Positions 25,588 to 34,524 of a stretch of 64,000 nucleotides of DNA are shown one piece after another (within the stretch, counting starts at the first letter, position 1; the number at the start of each line of letters is the position of its first letter). The notes beneath the pieces are model-generated. The model was not told where the DNA came from and did no database searches. It saw only the letters and a list, made by a program, of their open reading frames with translations. The stretch comes from Acinetobacter beijerinckii CIP 110307 (GTDB lineage: Bacteria > Pseudomonadota > Gammaproteobacteria > Pseudomonadales > Moraxellaceae): assembly GCF_000369005.1 (NCBI RefSeq), contig NZ_KB849766.1, positions 291,721 to 355,720 on the forward strand. Direction: 5' to 3'. A program made the position numbers and the translations under genes.

Positions 25588-26130
25588 ATGTTATCTTTAT
25601 TCAATGGTCGAGAACATCTCGCCCCACCACCCCAATCTATTGATATTATAAGAAGTTTAATTGGCGGTACATTCAGTATTTTGATCTTAATATTACTGAG
25701 TAAATTAACAAATAACTTATTTATCATGGCACCCTTTGGCGCGACTTGTGTCATTTTATATGCCGTTTCTCACTCTCCTTTAGCCCAACCACGCAATGTC
25801 ATTTTAGGGCACTTTATCTCCGCATTTATTGGCTTACTGTTTCTTAAAGTTTTTGGCGTATCTGCTTTGAGCATTGCTCTTTCTGTCGGTTGTGCAATTG
25901 CAGCCATGCAAATTCTGCGTTGTGTACACCCACCTGCAGGTGCAAATCCATTGGTGATATTGCTGACAGCACATACCATTCAATACCAATGGGGCTTCTT
26001 ATTATTTCCAGTACTTTTAGGCTCAATTGCTTTAGTGTTGGTTGCATGGCTAGTCAATAACTTTAAAGCTGAAAAGAAATGGCCGATTTATGGATTAGCA
26101 ATCATTCACAGCAAAGAAAATCACAAATAA
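25588..26130 (+). CDS. HPP-family integral membrane protein
   Basis: A 180-aa protein with about five membrane segments and the family signature around CVHPPAGANP near residue 112, plus APFGATCVILYA and LAQPRNVILGH. HPP proteins are plastid and bacterial transporters; the plant member carries nitrite, but bacterial substrates are unknown. The C-terminal CBS domains of longer members are absent. The start is ATG 25588, since longer in-frame extensions overlap the TetR operator. It is controlled by the divergent TetR. Confidence 0.85.
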   Translation: MLSLFNGREHLAPPPQSIDIIRSLIGGTFSILILILLSKLTNNLFIMAPFGATCVILYAVSHSPLAQPRNVILGHFISAFIGLLFLKVFGVSALSIALSVGCAIAAMQILRCVHPPAGANPLVILLTAHTIQYQWGFLLFPVLLGSIALVLVAWLVNNFKAEKKWPIYGLAIIHSKENHK

Positions 26131-26229
26131 GTCACTAAATAGATTGAGAATATATTTATTTTTTTAATCAATTTTAATATGCCTCTTTTTCATCGATTTA
26201 ATATCATCTTGCAAATTATTTTCCTTTTC

Positions 26230-26265
26230 AATAATATTAGGTAGATCGGTATACCTAATATTATT
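26230..26265. promoter_or_regulatory. Long palindromic TetR operator at the tetR-eamA start
   Basis: AATAATATTAGGTA (26230-26243) and TACCTAATATTATT (26252-26265) are perfect 14-bp arms around an 8-nt centre. It ends 3 nt before the ATG of the TetR gene, so it is an autoregulatory operator and leaves no room for a Shine-Dalgarno. Confidence 0.85.
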
Positions 26266-26268
26266 CAT

Positions 26269-26841
26269 ATGAACACTAAATCAGCCAAACAAAAAATTTT
26301 GGATGCAGCATCAACTTTGTTTTATAACGATGGAATTGCTAATACAGGGATCAATAGCATTACGGATAAAGCCAAAGTTGCAAAAATGTCTCTGTACAAT
26401 AATTTCCCAACCAAATCAGATTTAATCACCTGTTATATCGAAGCTCGTCATCAAGAATGGTTAGACCTTTATGAGAAAAGAAAAGTTCAAATCAAAACAC
26501 CATTAGATGGGGTCTTGACGATTTTTGATGCCTATCAAGATCATGCTGAATTCGCATATGAAAAAGGTTTTCGTGGTTGCGGATTATTGAATGCAGCCGC
26601 GGAGTTTCCAGCGCATAGTCCTGAAAGATTAGCTGTCAAAAACCATAAAGATGAGATCGAAAATATTGTTGCGAGTCATTTAAGACAATTATTTGATGAT
26701 CCAAAAAAAGTTGAAGAACTCGCGCTGTTAATCTCTTTTATTTTAGAGGGTTGTATTGCTCGCGCTGGCTTAGAAAGTTCAAGCGCTAAGGTTTTTGCAG
26801 CAAAACAAATGGTTAAAAACCTATTAGAACGAGAAATCTAA
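26269..26841 (+). CDS. TetR-family repressor
   Basis: A 190-aa TetR regulator. The helix-turn-helix occupies residues 8-55 (recognition part AKMSLYNNFPTKSDL), followed by a ligand domain with FRGCGLLNAAAEFP. The ATG lies 3 nt after a long palindrome, with no ribosome-binding site, suggesting a leaderless transcript. The EamA transporter gene begins 3 nt after its stop, so the pair is an operon: the regulator is likely to control its own exporter in response to that exporter's substrate. Confidence 0.9.
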   Translation: MNTKSAKQKILDAASTLFYNDGIANTGINSITDKAKVAKMSLYNNFPTKSDLITCYIEARHQEWLDLYEKRKVQIKTPLDGVLTIFDAYQDHAEFAYEKGFRGCGLLNAAAEFPAHSPERLAVKNHKDEIENIVASHLRQLFDDPKKVEELALLISFILEGCIARAGLESSSAKVFAAKQMVKNLLEREI

Positions 26842-26843
26842 AA

Positions 26844-27752
26844 TTGAATAATTCCAGTTTAAACCTCAATGCTCGCTATGGGTTCATTGCTGTATTAATT
26901 GCCTCTATTTTGTGGGGCACAACAGGTACTGCCGCCTCATATGCTCCTAATTTAAGTCCGTTAGCGATTGGTGCAATTGCAATGGGTGGCGGTGGATTAT
27001 TACAAGCATTATTGGCTTATAAGAAAATTCTCTTCCATTTGCCACAAATTCGTTCTTATTTGCCTGTCCTGTTGATTGGAATAATTTCCGTTGCCATTTA
27101 CCCATTGGCTTTTTATAGCTCAATGCGTATGGCTGGCATTACCATCGGTACTGTTATTTCGATCGGTTCAGCACCATTGTTTACAGCACTACTGGAAAAG
27201 TTTTTTGATAAGAAAGCACTATCTAAAAAATGGTTTATTAGCTTCGTATTTGGAATTGTTGGTGTTTTATTACTCTCGATTGGTGAATCACATTCTGAAA
27301 TTTCAACACAAACGATTGCGACCGATCAGAAAACCTTTGGTATTGCTCTTGGGCTAATCGCCGCGCTCACCTATTCTTTATACTCTTGGGCTGCAAAAAA
27401 GATGATTGATCGTGGGGTCGATTCAAAGGCTTCTATGGGATTAATTTTTGGTTTTGGTGCTTTGATTTTATTACCAACGTTATTTTTTACAGGTTCTAAT
27501 CTATTTGATGAACCAATAAATCTTTATGTTGTGATTTATATGATGCTGATTCCGATGTTTCTAGGTTACTTGTTATTTGGTTATGCTTTAAATAGCATTT
27601 CTGCAAGTACTGCAACGACGCTGACATTATTTGAACCGCTGGTTGCTGCTTTATTTGCAATCTTATTGGTTGGTGAGCAACTCGCACTCATTGGCTGGAT
27701 TGGTATGATTCTAATTTTTGTTTGTTTGACGGTGCTGTCTAATAACAAATAA
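26844..27752 (+). CDS. EamA/DMT-family transporter
   Basis: A 302-aa permease with ten predicted membrane segments arranged as two EamA repeats (about residues 12-145 and 165-298); ASILWGTTGTAAS opens the first. DMT exporters expel amino acids, nucleosides or drugs. The start is a TTG 3 nt after the TetR stop, with a GAGA upstream; no in-frame ATG lies nearby. It is co-transcribed with the TetR gene. Confidence 0.88.
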   Translation: MNNSSLNLNARYGFIAVLIASILWGTTGTAASYAPNLSPLAIGAIAMGGGGLLQALLAYKKILFHLPQIRSYLPVLLIGIISVAIYPLAFYSSMRMAGITIGTVISIGSAPLFTALLEKFFDKKALSKKWFISFVFGIVGVLLLSIGESHSEISTQTIATDQKTFGIALGLIAALTYSLYSWAAKKMIDRGVDSKASMGLIFGFGALILLPTLFFTGSNLFDEPINLYVVIYMMLIPMFLGYLLFGYALNSISASTATTLTLFEPLVAALFAILLVGEQLALIGWIGMILIFVCLTVLSNNK

Positions 27753-27864
27753 TCTGAGTAATATTAAATATTGATAATAACCGTCAATGAATCATCATTT
27801 TAAAAAATAATCTAAATAATGCAGAGAAATAAATTTTCTCTGCACCAACAATAGAGCTTAAATA

Positions 27865-28368
27865 TCAATACTCTCTTGCTAATTTCTCTAAGGTCGACAG
27901 CATTTTTTTCACTACACTTCTTTTATGCTGCAACATATTCTTGATATTCGCTGGATTAAAACCAGTTAACTTTGCGATACCACGACTCGTCATATATTCA
28001 CCTGTTTTTTCAAAGTGTTTTTGACTTAACTCAGTTTTGGCATTTGAGAATCGAACTGCTAGCCTATAATCGCTAAACTCAGACCAAGCACCTGTTTTAT
28101 ATTCATCCAAATCAAACTTATTTTGATGAGCAGGTTTATCTCGAAGAATATTACTTAATCGGTTCACAACAATTTTATCTTCACTTGCTTGAATCAGTTG
28201 ATAAAGCTCAGTTTCCTCAAACGTTCGCCCTAAAGTAATATCTTTTCTAAATTGTTCGATAATTTTTTTATCTTCAGATGTGTCATGCTCCTCACCCTTT
28301 TGGATAAGACGTAGAATCTTAAATAAAGATTCTAATCGACCACATGTAAAAACATAAGAAATTTTCAA
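27865..28368 (-). CDS. Hypothetical protein with C-terminal helix-turn-helix-like segment
   Basis: A 167-aa soluble protein I do not recognise. It is charged and helical throughout. The C-terminal part (about 128-160: MTSRGIAKLTGFNPANIKNM) has the spacing of a helix-turn-helix. It stands alone between the convergent EamA gene and tsaD, with about 200 nt of AT-rich leader upstream. Its isolation and AT-rich flanks would suit a recent acquisition, but no mobile-element ends are visible. Confidence 0.6.
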   Translation of the reverse strand: MKISYVFTCGRLESLFKILRLIQKGEEHDTSEDKKIIEQFRKDITLGRTFEETELYQLIQASEDKIVVNRLSNILRDKPAHQNKFDLDEYKTGAWSEFSDYRLAVRFSNAKTELSQKHFEKTGEYMTSRGIAKLTGFNPANIKNMLQHKRSVVKKMLSTLEKLAREY

Positions 28369-28566
28369 ATTTTGTACTCCACAATGAGTTTAGCTCATTA
28401 AAATAAATAATTTATCCAACAATTTATATGATTGATTGGATATTGAATCTTCAGCATGTATATGAATCAATAAGTTGACTTTTAGATATAAGAATAGTCT
28501 AGTAAATATAGGTATAACCTTTATTTATTAAAAAATTAAGAACTGATCAACAAACAAGTTTTTACA

Positions 28567-29574
28567 TTAGGTTGGTTCTAACTCAGTCATCGGCCATCTT
28601 GGTGTCGTGGTTACTGCTAAACCATCATGTTGGCCTGCTTTTAAACGCTGATATCCAGCAAAAGCAATCATGGCACCATTGTCCGTACATAATGCAGGCT
28701 CGGCATAATAGACTTGTGCTTTGATCTTTGCTAGTGAAGTTTCTAATTGTTCACGCAAACGAAGATTAGCGCTCACACCGCCCGCGATCACCAAACGCTT
28801 TAACCCAGTTTGCTTTAATGCTTTAAGTGATTTCTTCACTAAAGTATCAACTACAGCTTCTTGGAAAGAAGCAGCAACATCCGCATCTCGATTTTCTTCA
28901 CCTAACTTTTTCAACTGTACTGAAACAGCTGTTTTTAGACCACTAAAAGAAAAATCTAAGCCTTGATGCAAAATTGGACGAGGAAACTCAAATGCCTTGG
29001 CATCACCTTGTAAAGCTAACTTTGCAATATTTGGCCCACCCGGATAAGGCAGTTTCATCATTTTAGCAACTTTATCAAAGGCCTCACCTGCTGCATCGTC
29101 AATCGACTCACCAAGCAATTCATATTGACCAATACCATACGCCGCCATGAGTTGCGTATGTCCACCTGAAACTAATAATGCGATAAACGGAAATTCCGGT
29201 GGTGTTTCCGAAAGCAATGGAGCAAGCATATGACCTTCCATATGATGTACCCCAATCGCAGGTTTATTAAATGCGAAAGCTAGGGTTCGACCAAATAATG
29301 CACCTGTCATCAATGCACCCATGAGTCCAGGACCACGGGTATAAGCGACAGCATCAATCTCTTGTTTTTTTACACCACTTTGTTCAAGCAACTGATTAAT
29401 TAAAGGAATCATTTTACGAACATGATCACGCGAAGCCAATTCAGGCACAACACCACCATATTCGGCATGCAGTTTGATTTGGCTATATAAAACCTGTCCA
29501 CGTAAGCCGAGCTCGCTATCATAGAGTGCTAACCCAGTTTCATCACACGAAGTTTCTAAGCCCAAAACAATCAT
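28567..29574 (-). CDS. tsaD: tRNA N6-threonylcarbamoyladenosine transferase TsaD
   Basis: TsaD transfers threonylcarbamoyl to A37 of ANN-decoding tRNAs with TsaB and TsaE. The 335-aa protein starts [14 protein letters not shown] and carries the iron/zinc-binding HHMEGH near residue 110, VSGGHTQL and the ASKHA-fold AGGVSANL. The length is normal. It is divergent from rpsU, a widely conserved neighbourhood in Gammaproteobacteria. Confidence 0.97.
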   Translation of the reverse strand: MIVLGLETSCDETGLALYDSELGLRGQVLYSQIKLHAEYGGVVPELASRDHVRKMIPLINQLLEQSGVKKQEIDAVAYTRGPGLMGALMTGALFGRTLAFAFNKPAIGVHHMEGHMLAPLLSETPPEFPFIALLVSGGHTQLMAAYGIGQYELLGESIDDAAGEAFDKVAKMMKLPYPGGPNIAKLALQGDAKAFEFPRPILHQGLDFSFSGLKTAVSVQLKKLGEENRDADVAASFQEAVVDTLVKKSLKALKQTGLKRLVIAGGVSANLRLREQLETSLAKIKAQVYYAEPALCTDNGAMIAFAGYQRLKAGQHDGLAVTTTPRWPMTELEPT

Positions 29575-29622
29575 TAAACTGCCTTTACAACGATCAAAAA
29601 TAATATCAGAGCTATTATAGAC

Positions 29623-29651
29623 TTGTGATCTGAGTTGTAAATGAGTAAAAT
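29623..29651 (+). promoter_or_regulatory. Promoter for rpsU
   Basis: TTGTGA (29623-29628), a 17-nt spacer and TAAAAT (29646-29651) lie about 70 nt before rpsU. A good Shine-Dalgarno (AGAGGA) precedes the rpsU start. Confidence 0.55.
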
Positions 29652-29719
29652 ACTGACCTTCACTTGCGATCTAGTGCAATCGTGCGTTAGATCTTATCCA
29701 TAATCTTAGAGGATTTTAC

Positions 29720-29935
29720 ATGCCACAAGTTAAGTTGAAAGAAGGCGAACCAGTAGACGTAGCTATCCGTCGTTTCAAGCGTTCATGCGAAAAAGCTGGT
29801 GTTTTAGCTGACGTTCGTAAGCGTGAATTCTATGAGAAACCAACTCAAGAACGTAAGCGTAAAAAAGCTGCTGCGGTTAAGCGTTATCAAAAGAAATTGA
29901 CTCGCGAATCTGTACGTACTACTCGCCTTTACTAA
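29720..29935 (+). CDS. rpsU: 30S ribosomal protein S21
   Basis: S21 is a small basic protein of the 30S platform that helps initiation by supporting anti-Shine-Dalgarno pairing. The 71-aa sequence starts [11 protein letters not shown], keeps FKRSCEKAG and has a lysine/arginine-rich end. Length and sequence are normal. The yqeY-type gene follows by 30 nt in the same direction. Confidence 0.97.
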   Translation: MPQVKLKEGEPVDVAIRRFKRSCEKAGVLADVRKREFYEKPTQERKRKKAAAVKRYQKKLTRESVRTTRLY

Positions 29936-29964
29936 TTAATTTGTGATTGACTGCTGAAGAGACT

Positions 29965-30411
29965 ATGAATACTTTAAAAAACCAAATTACTGACGTGTTA
30001 AAAAATTCAATGCGTGCCAAAGATATGGCAACAGTAACGGTTATTCGTGGTGTACAGGCAGCAATTAAGCAAATCGAAGTCGATGAGCGCATTGAGCTTG
30101 ACGATGCTCAGGTTCTTGCGGTCATTGAAAAGCAAATTAAACAACGTAAAGAATCGATCAAGGCCTTTTCAGGCGCTGGTCGAGATGATTTAGCTAGTAA
30201 GGAACAAGCCGAAGTTGAGGTTATTTCTCAATTTCTACCAGCCGCTATGACTGAGGAAGAACTTGATTCCATCATTGAGCAAACGATTGCTGCTCAAGAA
30301 GCTACTAGCATGAAAGATATGGGTAAGGTGATGAATTCTCTACGTCCGATCATAGCCGGGCGTGCCGATCCTGCACAAGTATCTGCTAAAATTAAAGCAA
30401 AATTAAGCTGA
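29965..30411 (+). CDS. GatB/YqeY-domain protein
   Basis: A 148-aa YqeY-family protein, similar to the C-terminal tail domain of GatB. It may aid tRNA-dependent amidation or tRNA binding; the role is not established. Typical segments are the TVIRGVQAAIKQIEVDE region and MGKVMNSLRPIIAGRADP near the C-terminus. ATG 29965 with an upstream GAAGAG is preferred over TTG 29947. The rpsU-yqeY(-dnaG) order is usual. Confidence 0.9.
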   Translation: MNTLKNQITDVLKNSMRAKDMATVTVIRGVQAAIKQIEVDERIELDDAQVLAVIEKQIKQRKESIKAFSGAGRDDLASKEQAEVEVISQFLPAAMTEEELDSIIEQTIAAQEATSMKDMGKVMNSLRPIIAGRADPAQVSAKIKAKLS

Positions 30412-30447
30412 TCTGCTTAATTCCCTCTTTATATTATTCAATTAAAA

Positions 30448-30475
30448 TTGGATTCATTTCTACAATGAACCCAAC
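30448..30475 (-). terminator. Terminator of the small secreted protein gene
   Basis: On the minus strand TTGGGTTCATT and AATGAATCCAA form an 11-bp stem with one G-U pair, followed by TTTTAATT. On the plus strand the same position is an A-C mismatch, so it mainly serves the leftward gene. Confidence 0.6.
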
Positions 30476-30484
30476 TATTTTCTA

Positions 30485-30844
30485 TTATTTAAAATCACAC
30501 TGAATATTGTATTTTTCTAGCATTTGCATCTCTTTTGATTCTATCACTTGCTTGATTAAATCCTGCTTGGTCATACTTGCATATTGCTGTGGTAATGATG
30601 ATCGATTTTGCTCAATCGCATCAGACATATCCTGAATATAATGCTGATTAATTTGACAATATTTCGCTTGCTGCCCAGGCGTAAATTGTGAAATTTGTGG
30701 ATTCAAACTTCGTAAAAAGCTACGGATATCCTGTGCATAAACACTACGAATTTTATCAACTGAATTTGCATACTGCTCAATTGATGCCGCTGAGCTGATC
30801 TCCACACTGCTTATCGCAAAAATAAAAACTAAAATCTTCTTCAT
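30485..30844 (-). CDS. Small secreted protein of unknown function
   Basis: A 119-aa protein with a signal peptide (cleavage likely after SSAA near residue 20) and a helical mature part with two cysteines (KYCQ near 82 and IQCDFK at the end) that could form a disulphide. I do not recognise a family. It stands between convergent yqeY and the GFA gene and is probably periplasmic. A terminator follows directly. Confidence 0.65.
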   Translation of the reverse strand: MKKILVFIFAISSVEISSAASIEQYANSVDKIRSVYAQDIRSFLRSLNPQISQFTPGQQAKYCQINQHYIQDMSDAIEQNRSSLPQQYASMTKQDLIKQVIESKEMQMLEKYNIQCDFK

Positions 30845-30884
30845 AAATTCTCTAACTTCTCAGCGGTTCCTTACGTACATCATA

Positions 30885-31250
30885 TTATCTTAATTCAATA
30901 AAACTTGGCTTATGCTCAAGAAAAAACTCTTCTTTTGGTGGAGGAAGATTTCCTTCAGTAACTGTGCCCAAACGTAAACGAATAATATCAGGTAAATCTG
31001 TACGATAAGAATACAGCGGACTCGCACAGTTTTTACAAAAAACACGCGCCTTGATTGGCGTATGAAAATACTCATTGAGCTGATCTTGTCCTGATAAAAT
31101 TTTAAATTGTGTTTGATCTAGTGGACTATTCCAACCAGCGATTGAGCCTTGTGCCTGCTGACAGTGCTGGCAATAACATAAAATACTATTTTCTATCGTC
31201 CCCAAATATTCATACTGCACTGCCCCACACAAACACTGTCCTTTAATCAT
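30885..31250 (-). CDS. GFA/CENP-V-type zinc-binding protein
   Basis: A 121-aa protein with the GFA fold: CLCGAVQYEY at residues 6-15, CYCQHCQQ near 26-33 and FCKNCASPLY near 72. The cysteines bind structural and catalytic zinc. The founding member binds glutathione and formaldehyde, but most bacterial homologues have no proven substrate. It lies 27 nt downstream of the BepA-like protease gene and is possibly co-transcribed. Confidence 0.88.
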   Translation of the reverse strand: MIKGQCLCGAVQYEYLGTIENSILCYCQHCQQAQGSIAGWNSPLDQTQFKILSGQDQLNEYFHTPIKARVFCKNCASPLYSYRTDLPDIIRLRLGTVTEGNLPPPKEEFFLEHKPSFIELR

Positions 31251-31277
31251 TTTTATTTCTCTTACTTTTGATCAAGA

Positions 31278-32720
31278 TTAAATTTTCATACGACGTTCAT
31301 CTTGCATTTGTTTCAAGCGCGAGTCAATTTTTGCTGACATCATCAAATTACCTTTCGCTAACCGCTGTGCATGTAACATTGACTTAATTGCATTTTCTTC
31401 ATAGCCCGACCAATATTCAGCTTCAGCACGATAGCAAAGCACATTGACTGCTTGTAGTGGTGAGCTTTTATCCAAATTGGTGGCTTGCTGCAACAGTTGC
31501 CAGCCCTCAATGTCTCTTTGGTTTTTGTGAATAAATCGTTGAACTAACGATTGAGCTTGTGCCACTTGACCTTGTCTAATCAACACCTCAGCCAATTTAT
31601 ATGACAAAGCTCTATTTTCAGGCATGGTTCTTTGTAAGGGACTAATCGTATTATTGGCTTGCTCTAACTTATTTTGCCCCAAATAAATATCAGTTTGAAT
31701 CAAAGGCACTAAAATATGATTTTTCAACTTCATTTTCGCCAAATCTAAATTTTCTTGCGCTTTAGCGAAATCTCCTTGTTCTAAGTAAAACTTGCTTAAT
31801 GCTAGTTGACCCGCTGGATTTTTCTGATTGGCAAAAGATTGCAGCTGAACTTCGGTCGCTTGGTTTGAAACAACCAATGTATAAAGTTTTAAAATCTCAA
31901 AGTCTTGGTCATAAATTTTTGATTTTACTTTTGGAAGCTGATTCGCACGTAATCGAGCTTCACTCATACGTTCAGTGGTTAATGGATGTGTAAACCAAAA
32001 ATCTGGTAAAAAACTTACTCTACTGGTCGCTCGATGCATGGTTTCAAAATAGTCAGCCATACTCTGTGGATTATAGCCAGCAGCATACATGAACTGCATA
32101 CCAATACGATCCGCTTCACGCTCTTGATTACGACTATAACTAAGCTGCTTATCCATGAGTGCGGCTTGAGTACCCAACATAACAGCAGAACCTACATCAC
32201 CATCCGCTTGTGAAGCAATTGCTGCCCCCACAAGAATTCCTGCTAATGCGAGTAAACCTTGCCCCTTAAATGCTTCTTGTGAACGGCTATAATGTCTCTG
32301 AGTGACATGCGCAATTTCATGTGCCATAACCCCAACAATTTCATCTAAATTTTTAGCAGATGTAATCAATCCAGTATTAATTGCAAATAAGCCACCCGGA
32401 ACTGCAAAAGCATTAATTTGTGGATCTTTTACGACAACCAAACCAATCGGTTGACCCAGTTGTGTTTGACTTAAAATTCCTGAAAAAACTTGTAAAAATT
32501 GCCCTTCTAACCATGCATCTTGTACAGTTGGCAACTGTTTATGCACTTGGCGATAGACTTTCTCACCAATTAGTTTTTCTTTTTGTTGATCGAGCAAACC
32601 TATACCACTACCAATCTCAGGAACATCTGTTTGTCCTGTTGGTAAATTAGGTAAAAAAACCTGAGTATGACTAAGTTGAGTAGTGGCAAGTAAGCCACAT
32701 GCAAGCAGCAAAGATCTCAA
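31278..32720 (-). CDS. bepA: Periplasmic M48 metalloprotease with TPR tail (BepA-like)
   Basis: BepA-type proteases assemble or degrade outer-membrane proteins such as LptD. The 480-aa protein has a signal peptide, the zinc motif HEIAH in VMAHEIAHVTQRH near residue 132, the third ligand Glu in NQEREAD near 195, and a C-terminal TPR region from about 290 on. The start is TTG; an in-frame TAG a few codons upstream rules out a longer form, and GAGA lies upstream. Annotation as BepA/YfgC is by domain order and length. Confidence 0.9.
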   Translation of the reverse strand: MRSLLLACGLLATTQLSHTQVFLPNLPTGQTDVPEIGSGIGLLDQQKEKLIGEKVYRQVHKQLPTVQDAWLEGQFLQVFSGILSQTQLGQPIGLVVVKDPQINAFAVPGGLFAINTGLITSAKNLDEIVGVMAHEIAHVTQRHYSRSQEAFKGQGLLALAGILVGAAIASQADGDVGSAVMLGTQAALMDKQLSYSRNQEREADRIGMQFMYAAGYNPQSMADYFETMHRATSRVSFLPDFWFTHPLTTERMSEARLRANQLPKVKSKIYDQDFEILKLYTLVVSNQATEVQLQSFANQKNPAGQLALSKFYLEQGDFAKAQENLDLAKMKLKNHILVPLIQTDIYLGQNKLEQANNTISPLQRTMPENRALSYKLAEVLIRQGQVAQAQSLVQRFIHKNQRDIEGWQLLQQATNLDKSSPLQAVNVLCYRAEAEYWSGYEENAIKSMLHAQRLAKGNLMMSAKIDSRLKQMQDERRMKI

Positions 32721-32798
32721 GTGTTTTCTCTATGATTCTAATGAAGAATTTTAATATAGCATTAGAAAATGAAGAAATTTGCAACGAAGTGTTATAAA

Positions 32799-32817
32799 AG
32801 GCAGGATTTTCCTGCCT
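32799..32817 (-). terminator. Terminator of the acyltransferase gene
   Basis: AGGCAGGA and TCCTGCCT form a perfect 8-bp stem with a 3-nt loop. On the minus strand TTTTAT follows, so it ends the leftward acyltransferase transcript 27 nt after its stop. Confidence 0.75.
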
Positions 32818-32843
32818 AAGTTTATATATTTTGAAATCAAAAA

Positions 32844-33443
32844 CTATTTATGATCAATATAACGCTGATCTACGCTAAATTTTTCTGGAAATTTCGCATG
32901 AATCTGTGCATAAAAATCCATTATTTCCGCCATATCCTTTTCATAATCACCTGTAGGATAAATAATTTTCCCTACACCTGTTTTTTTCTTGGCATAGTCC
33001 ATATAAGCCAATGCTATTGGCACTCCAGCCGTGGTGGCAACATGATAAAAACCCGTCTTCCATTGTTCTTGTTTTGCGCGAGTACCTTCTGGCGTAACCA
33101 ACATTACAAGTTTAGGATGTGTTTTAAAAAGATCACTCATGAGCTGAACCATACTTGGTCTCTCTTGTCCCTCTTTTTTGACACGACGATCAATCCCAAT
33201 ACCACCCATTGCTCGAACAAATGGACCAAAAGGGAATTTCATATAACTGTCTTTAATCGTTAAACGAACATTTACACCTAAAGCTTTAAGAGCCAAACGT
33301 GCATACAAAGCATCCCAATTGCTCGTATGTGGAGCTGCAATCATGACACATTGGTCAACATTCAAATCCCAATGATTATCCAGTTCCCAACCCATTAAGT
33401 TTAAACTTTTCCCAGCCAATTTCTCAAACACTACACACCCCAA
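32844..33443 (-). CDS. 1-acylglycerol-3-phosphate acyltransferase-family protein
   Basis: A PlsC-fold acyltransferase of about 199 aa. The catalytic motif appears as APHTSNWD (an HxxxxD variant) near residue 37, followed by KFPFGPFVRAMGGI and VTPEGTRAK near 118 (EGTR motif). It would acylate lysophosphatidic acid or another lipid at the inner membrane. It is shorter than housekeeping PlsC (about 240 aa) and belongs to a compact subgroup. The start is uncertain: TTG 33443 or GTG 33431. Confidence 0.85.
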   Translation of the reverse strand: MGCVVFEKLAGKSLNLMGWELDNHWDLNVDQCVMIAAPHTSNWDALYARLALKALGVNVRLTIKDSYMKFPFGPFVRAMGGIGIDRRVKKEGQERPSMVQLMSDLFKTHPKLVMLVTPEGTRAKQEQWKTGFYHVATTAGVPIALAYMDYAKKKTGVGKIIYPTGDYEKDMAEIMDFYAQIHAKFPEKFSVDQRYIDHK

Positions 33444-33542
33444 GACGAAATCACAAAAGGCGCAAGTGTACCAATATTAATCAACTTAAAAAGATCAACA
33501 CGCACAATAATGCAGCAGTCAATTGCTCAGCATTGTAAGCAA

Positions 33543-34508
33543 TTATTCAAACTTTGAATTGACGAGATAACGGGGTGTTCGATCTTCTAAAGCATCTATT
33601 AGATTCTGATAGGCAAGTTTGACCATCTTCTGACGCGTTTCCGTTGTTGCTGAACCAATATGAGGTACAGTAACGACATTTGGCAATTGAAATAATGCAG
33701 ATTCTTGCAAGGGCTCTTTGGCATAAACATCTAACCCAGCAGCAAAAATTTTATTTTGCTGAAGAGCTTGGATAAGTGCATTTTCATCAACGACAGAACC
33801 ACGTGCAATATTCACAAATACTGCATTATTCTTCATCAAAGCAAATTGCTCTGCACCTATCAGCGCTTTCGACTCACTATTTAAATCGACAGCAACTACG
33901 ATAAAATCAGACTGTTGCAATAATTCATCTAGCGAACGGTATTGAGCATTAAATGCTTGTGCTACTTCGAGTTTTTCACGGCGATTATGGTATAAAACAT
34001 TCATATTAAAACCATAAAAACCACGACGAGCGATTGCAGCTCCAATATTCCCTAAACCAATAATACCCAAAGTTTTACCAAAAACATCTACCCCAAATTG
34101 TTCAGTCGCAACAGTACGTTTCCACTGCCCTTGTTTCGTCCATGCATCCAAATAAGGAATTTTACGAGCGGCACTCAGTAATAAAGTAAATGCAAGATCA
34201 GCAGTAGTTTCCGTTAAAACATGCGGGGTATTGGCTAACCATATTTTTTTTCGATTAAGATAATCAACATCATAGTTATCATAACCCACCGAAATAGTTG
34301 AAATAATTTTGAGTTTTTGTGCAGTCGATAAATTACTCTCATTGAGTAAACGACCAGCACCAATCATGGCATCGGCATCAACGACTTCTGTTCGTATTTG
34401 TTGATTAATATCGCCGAACTTTGGATTAAGCACCACAACACGATAAGTCTGCTGTAATTTCACTAAAACTTCTTGATCAATCTGACTAAATACAACGACT
34501 TTTTTCAT
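33543..34508 (-). CDS. ghrB: D-2-hydroxyacid dehydrogenase (glyoxylate/hydroxypyruvate reductase type)
   Basis: A 321-aa NAD(P)-dependent dehydrogenase. The Rossmann motif GLGNIGAAIARRG lies near residue 150, the substrate-binding VGYDNYD near 75, the catalytic Arg in NIARGSVVDE near 233, the Glu in AKEPLQ near 263, and the His in PHIGSAT near 282. Similarity to GhrB/2-ketogluconate reductases fits best; the exact substrate is not certain. It begins 16 nt after the HolD-like gene, so it is probably co-transcribed. Confidence 0.88.
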   Translation of the reverse strand: MKKVVVFSQIDQEVLVKLQQTYRVVVLNPKFGDINQQIRTEVVDADAMIGAGRLLNESNLSTAQKLKIISTISVGYDNYDVDYLNRKKIWLANTPHVLTETTADLAFTLLLSAARKIPYLDAWTKQGQWKRTVATEQFGVDVFGKTLGIIGLGNIGAAIARRGFYGFNMNVLYHNRREKLEVAQAFNAQYRSLDELLQQSDFIVVAVDLNSESKALIGAEQFALMKNNAVFVNIARGSVVDENALIQALQQNKIFAAGLDVYAKEPLQESALFQLPNVVTVPHIGSATTETRQKMVKLAYQNLIDALEDRTPRYLVNSKFE

Positions 34509-34524
34509 TAAGATGTTCCGATTT

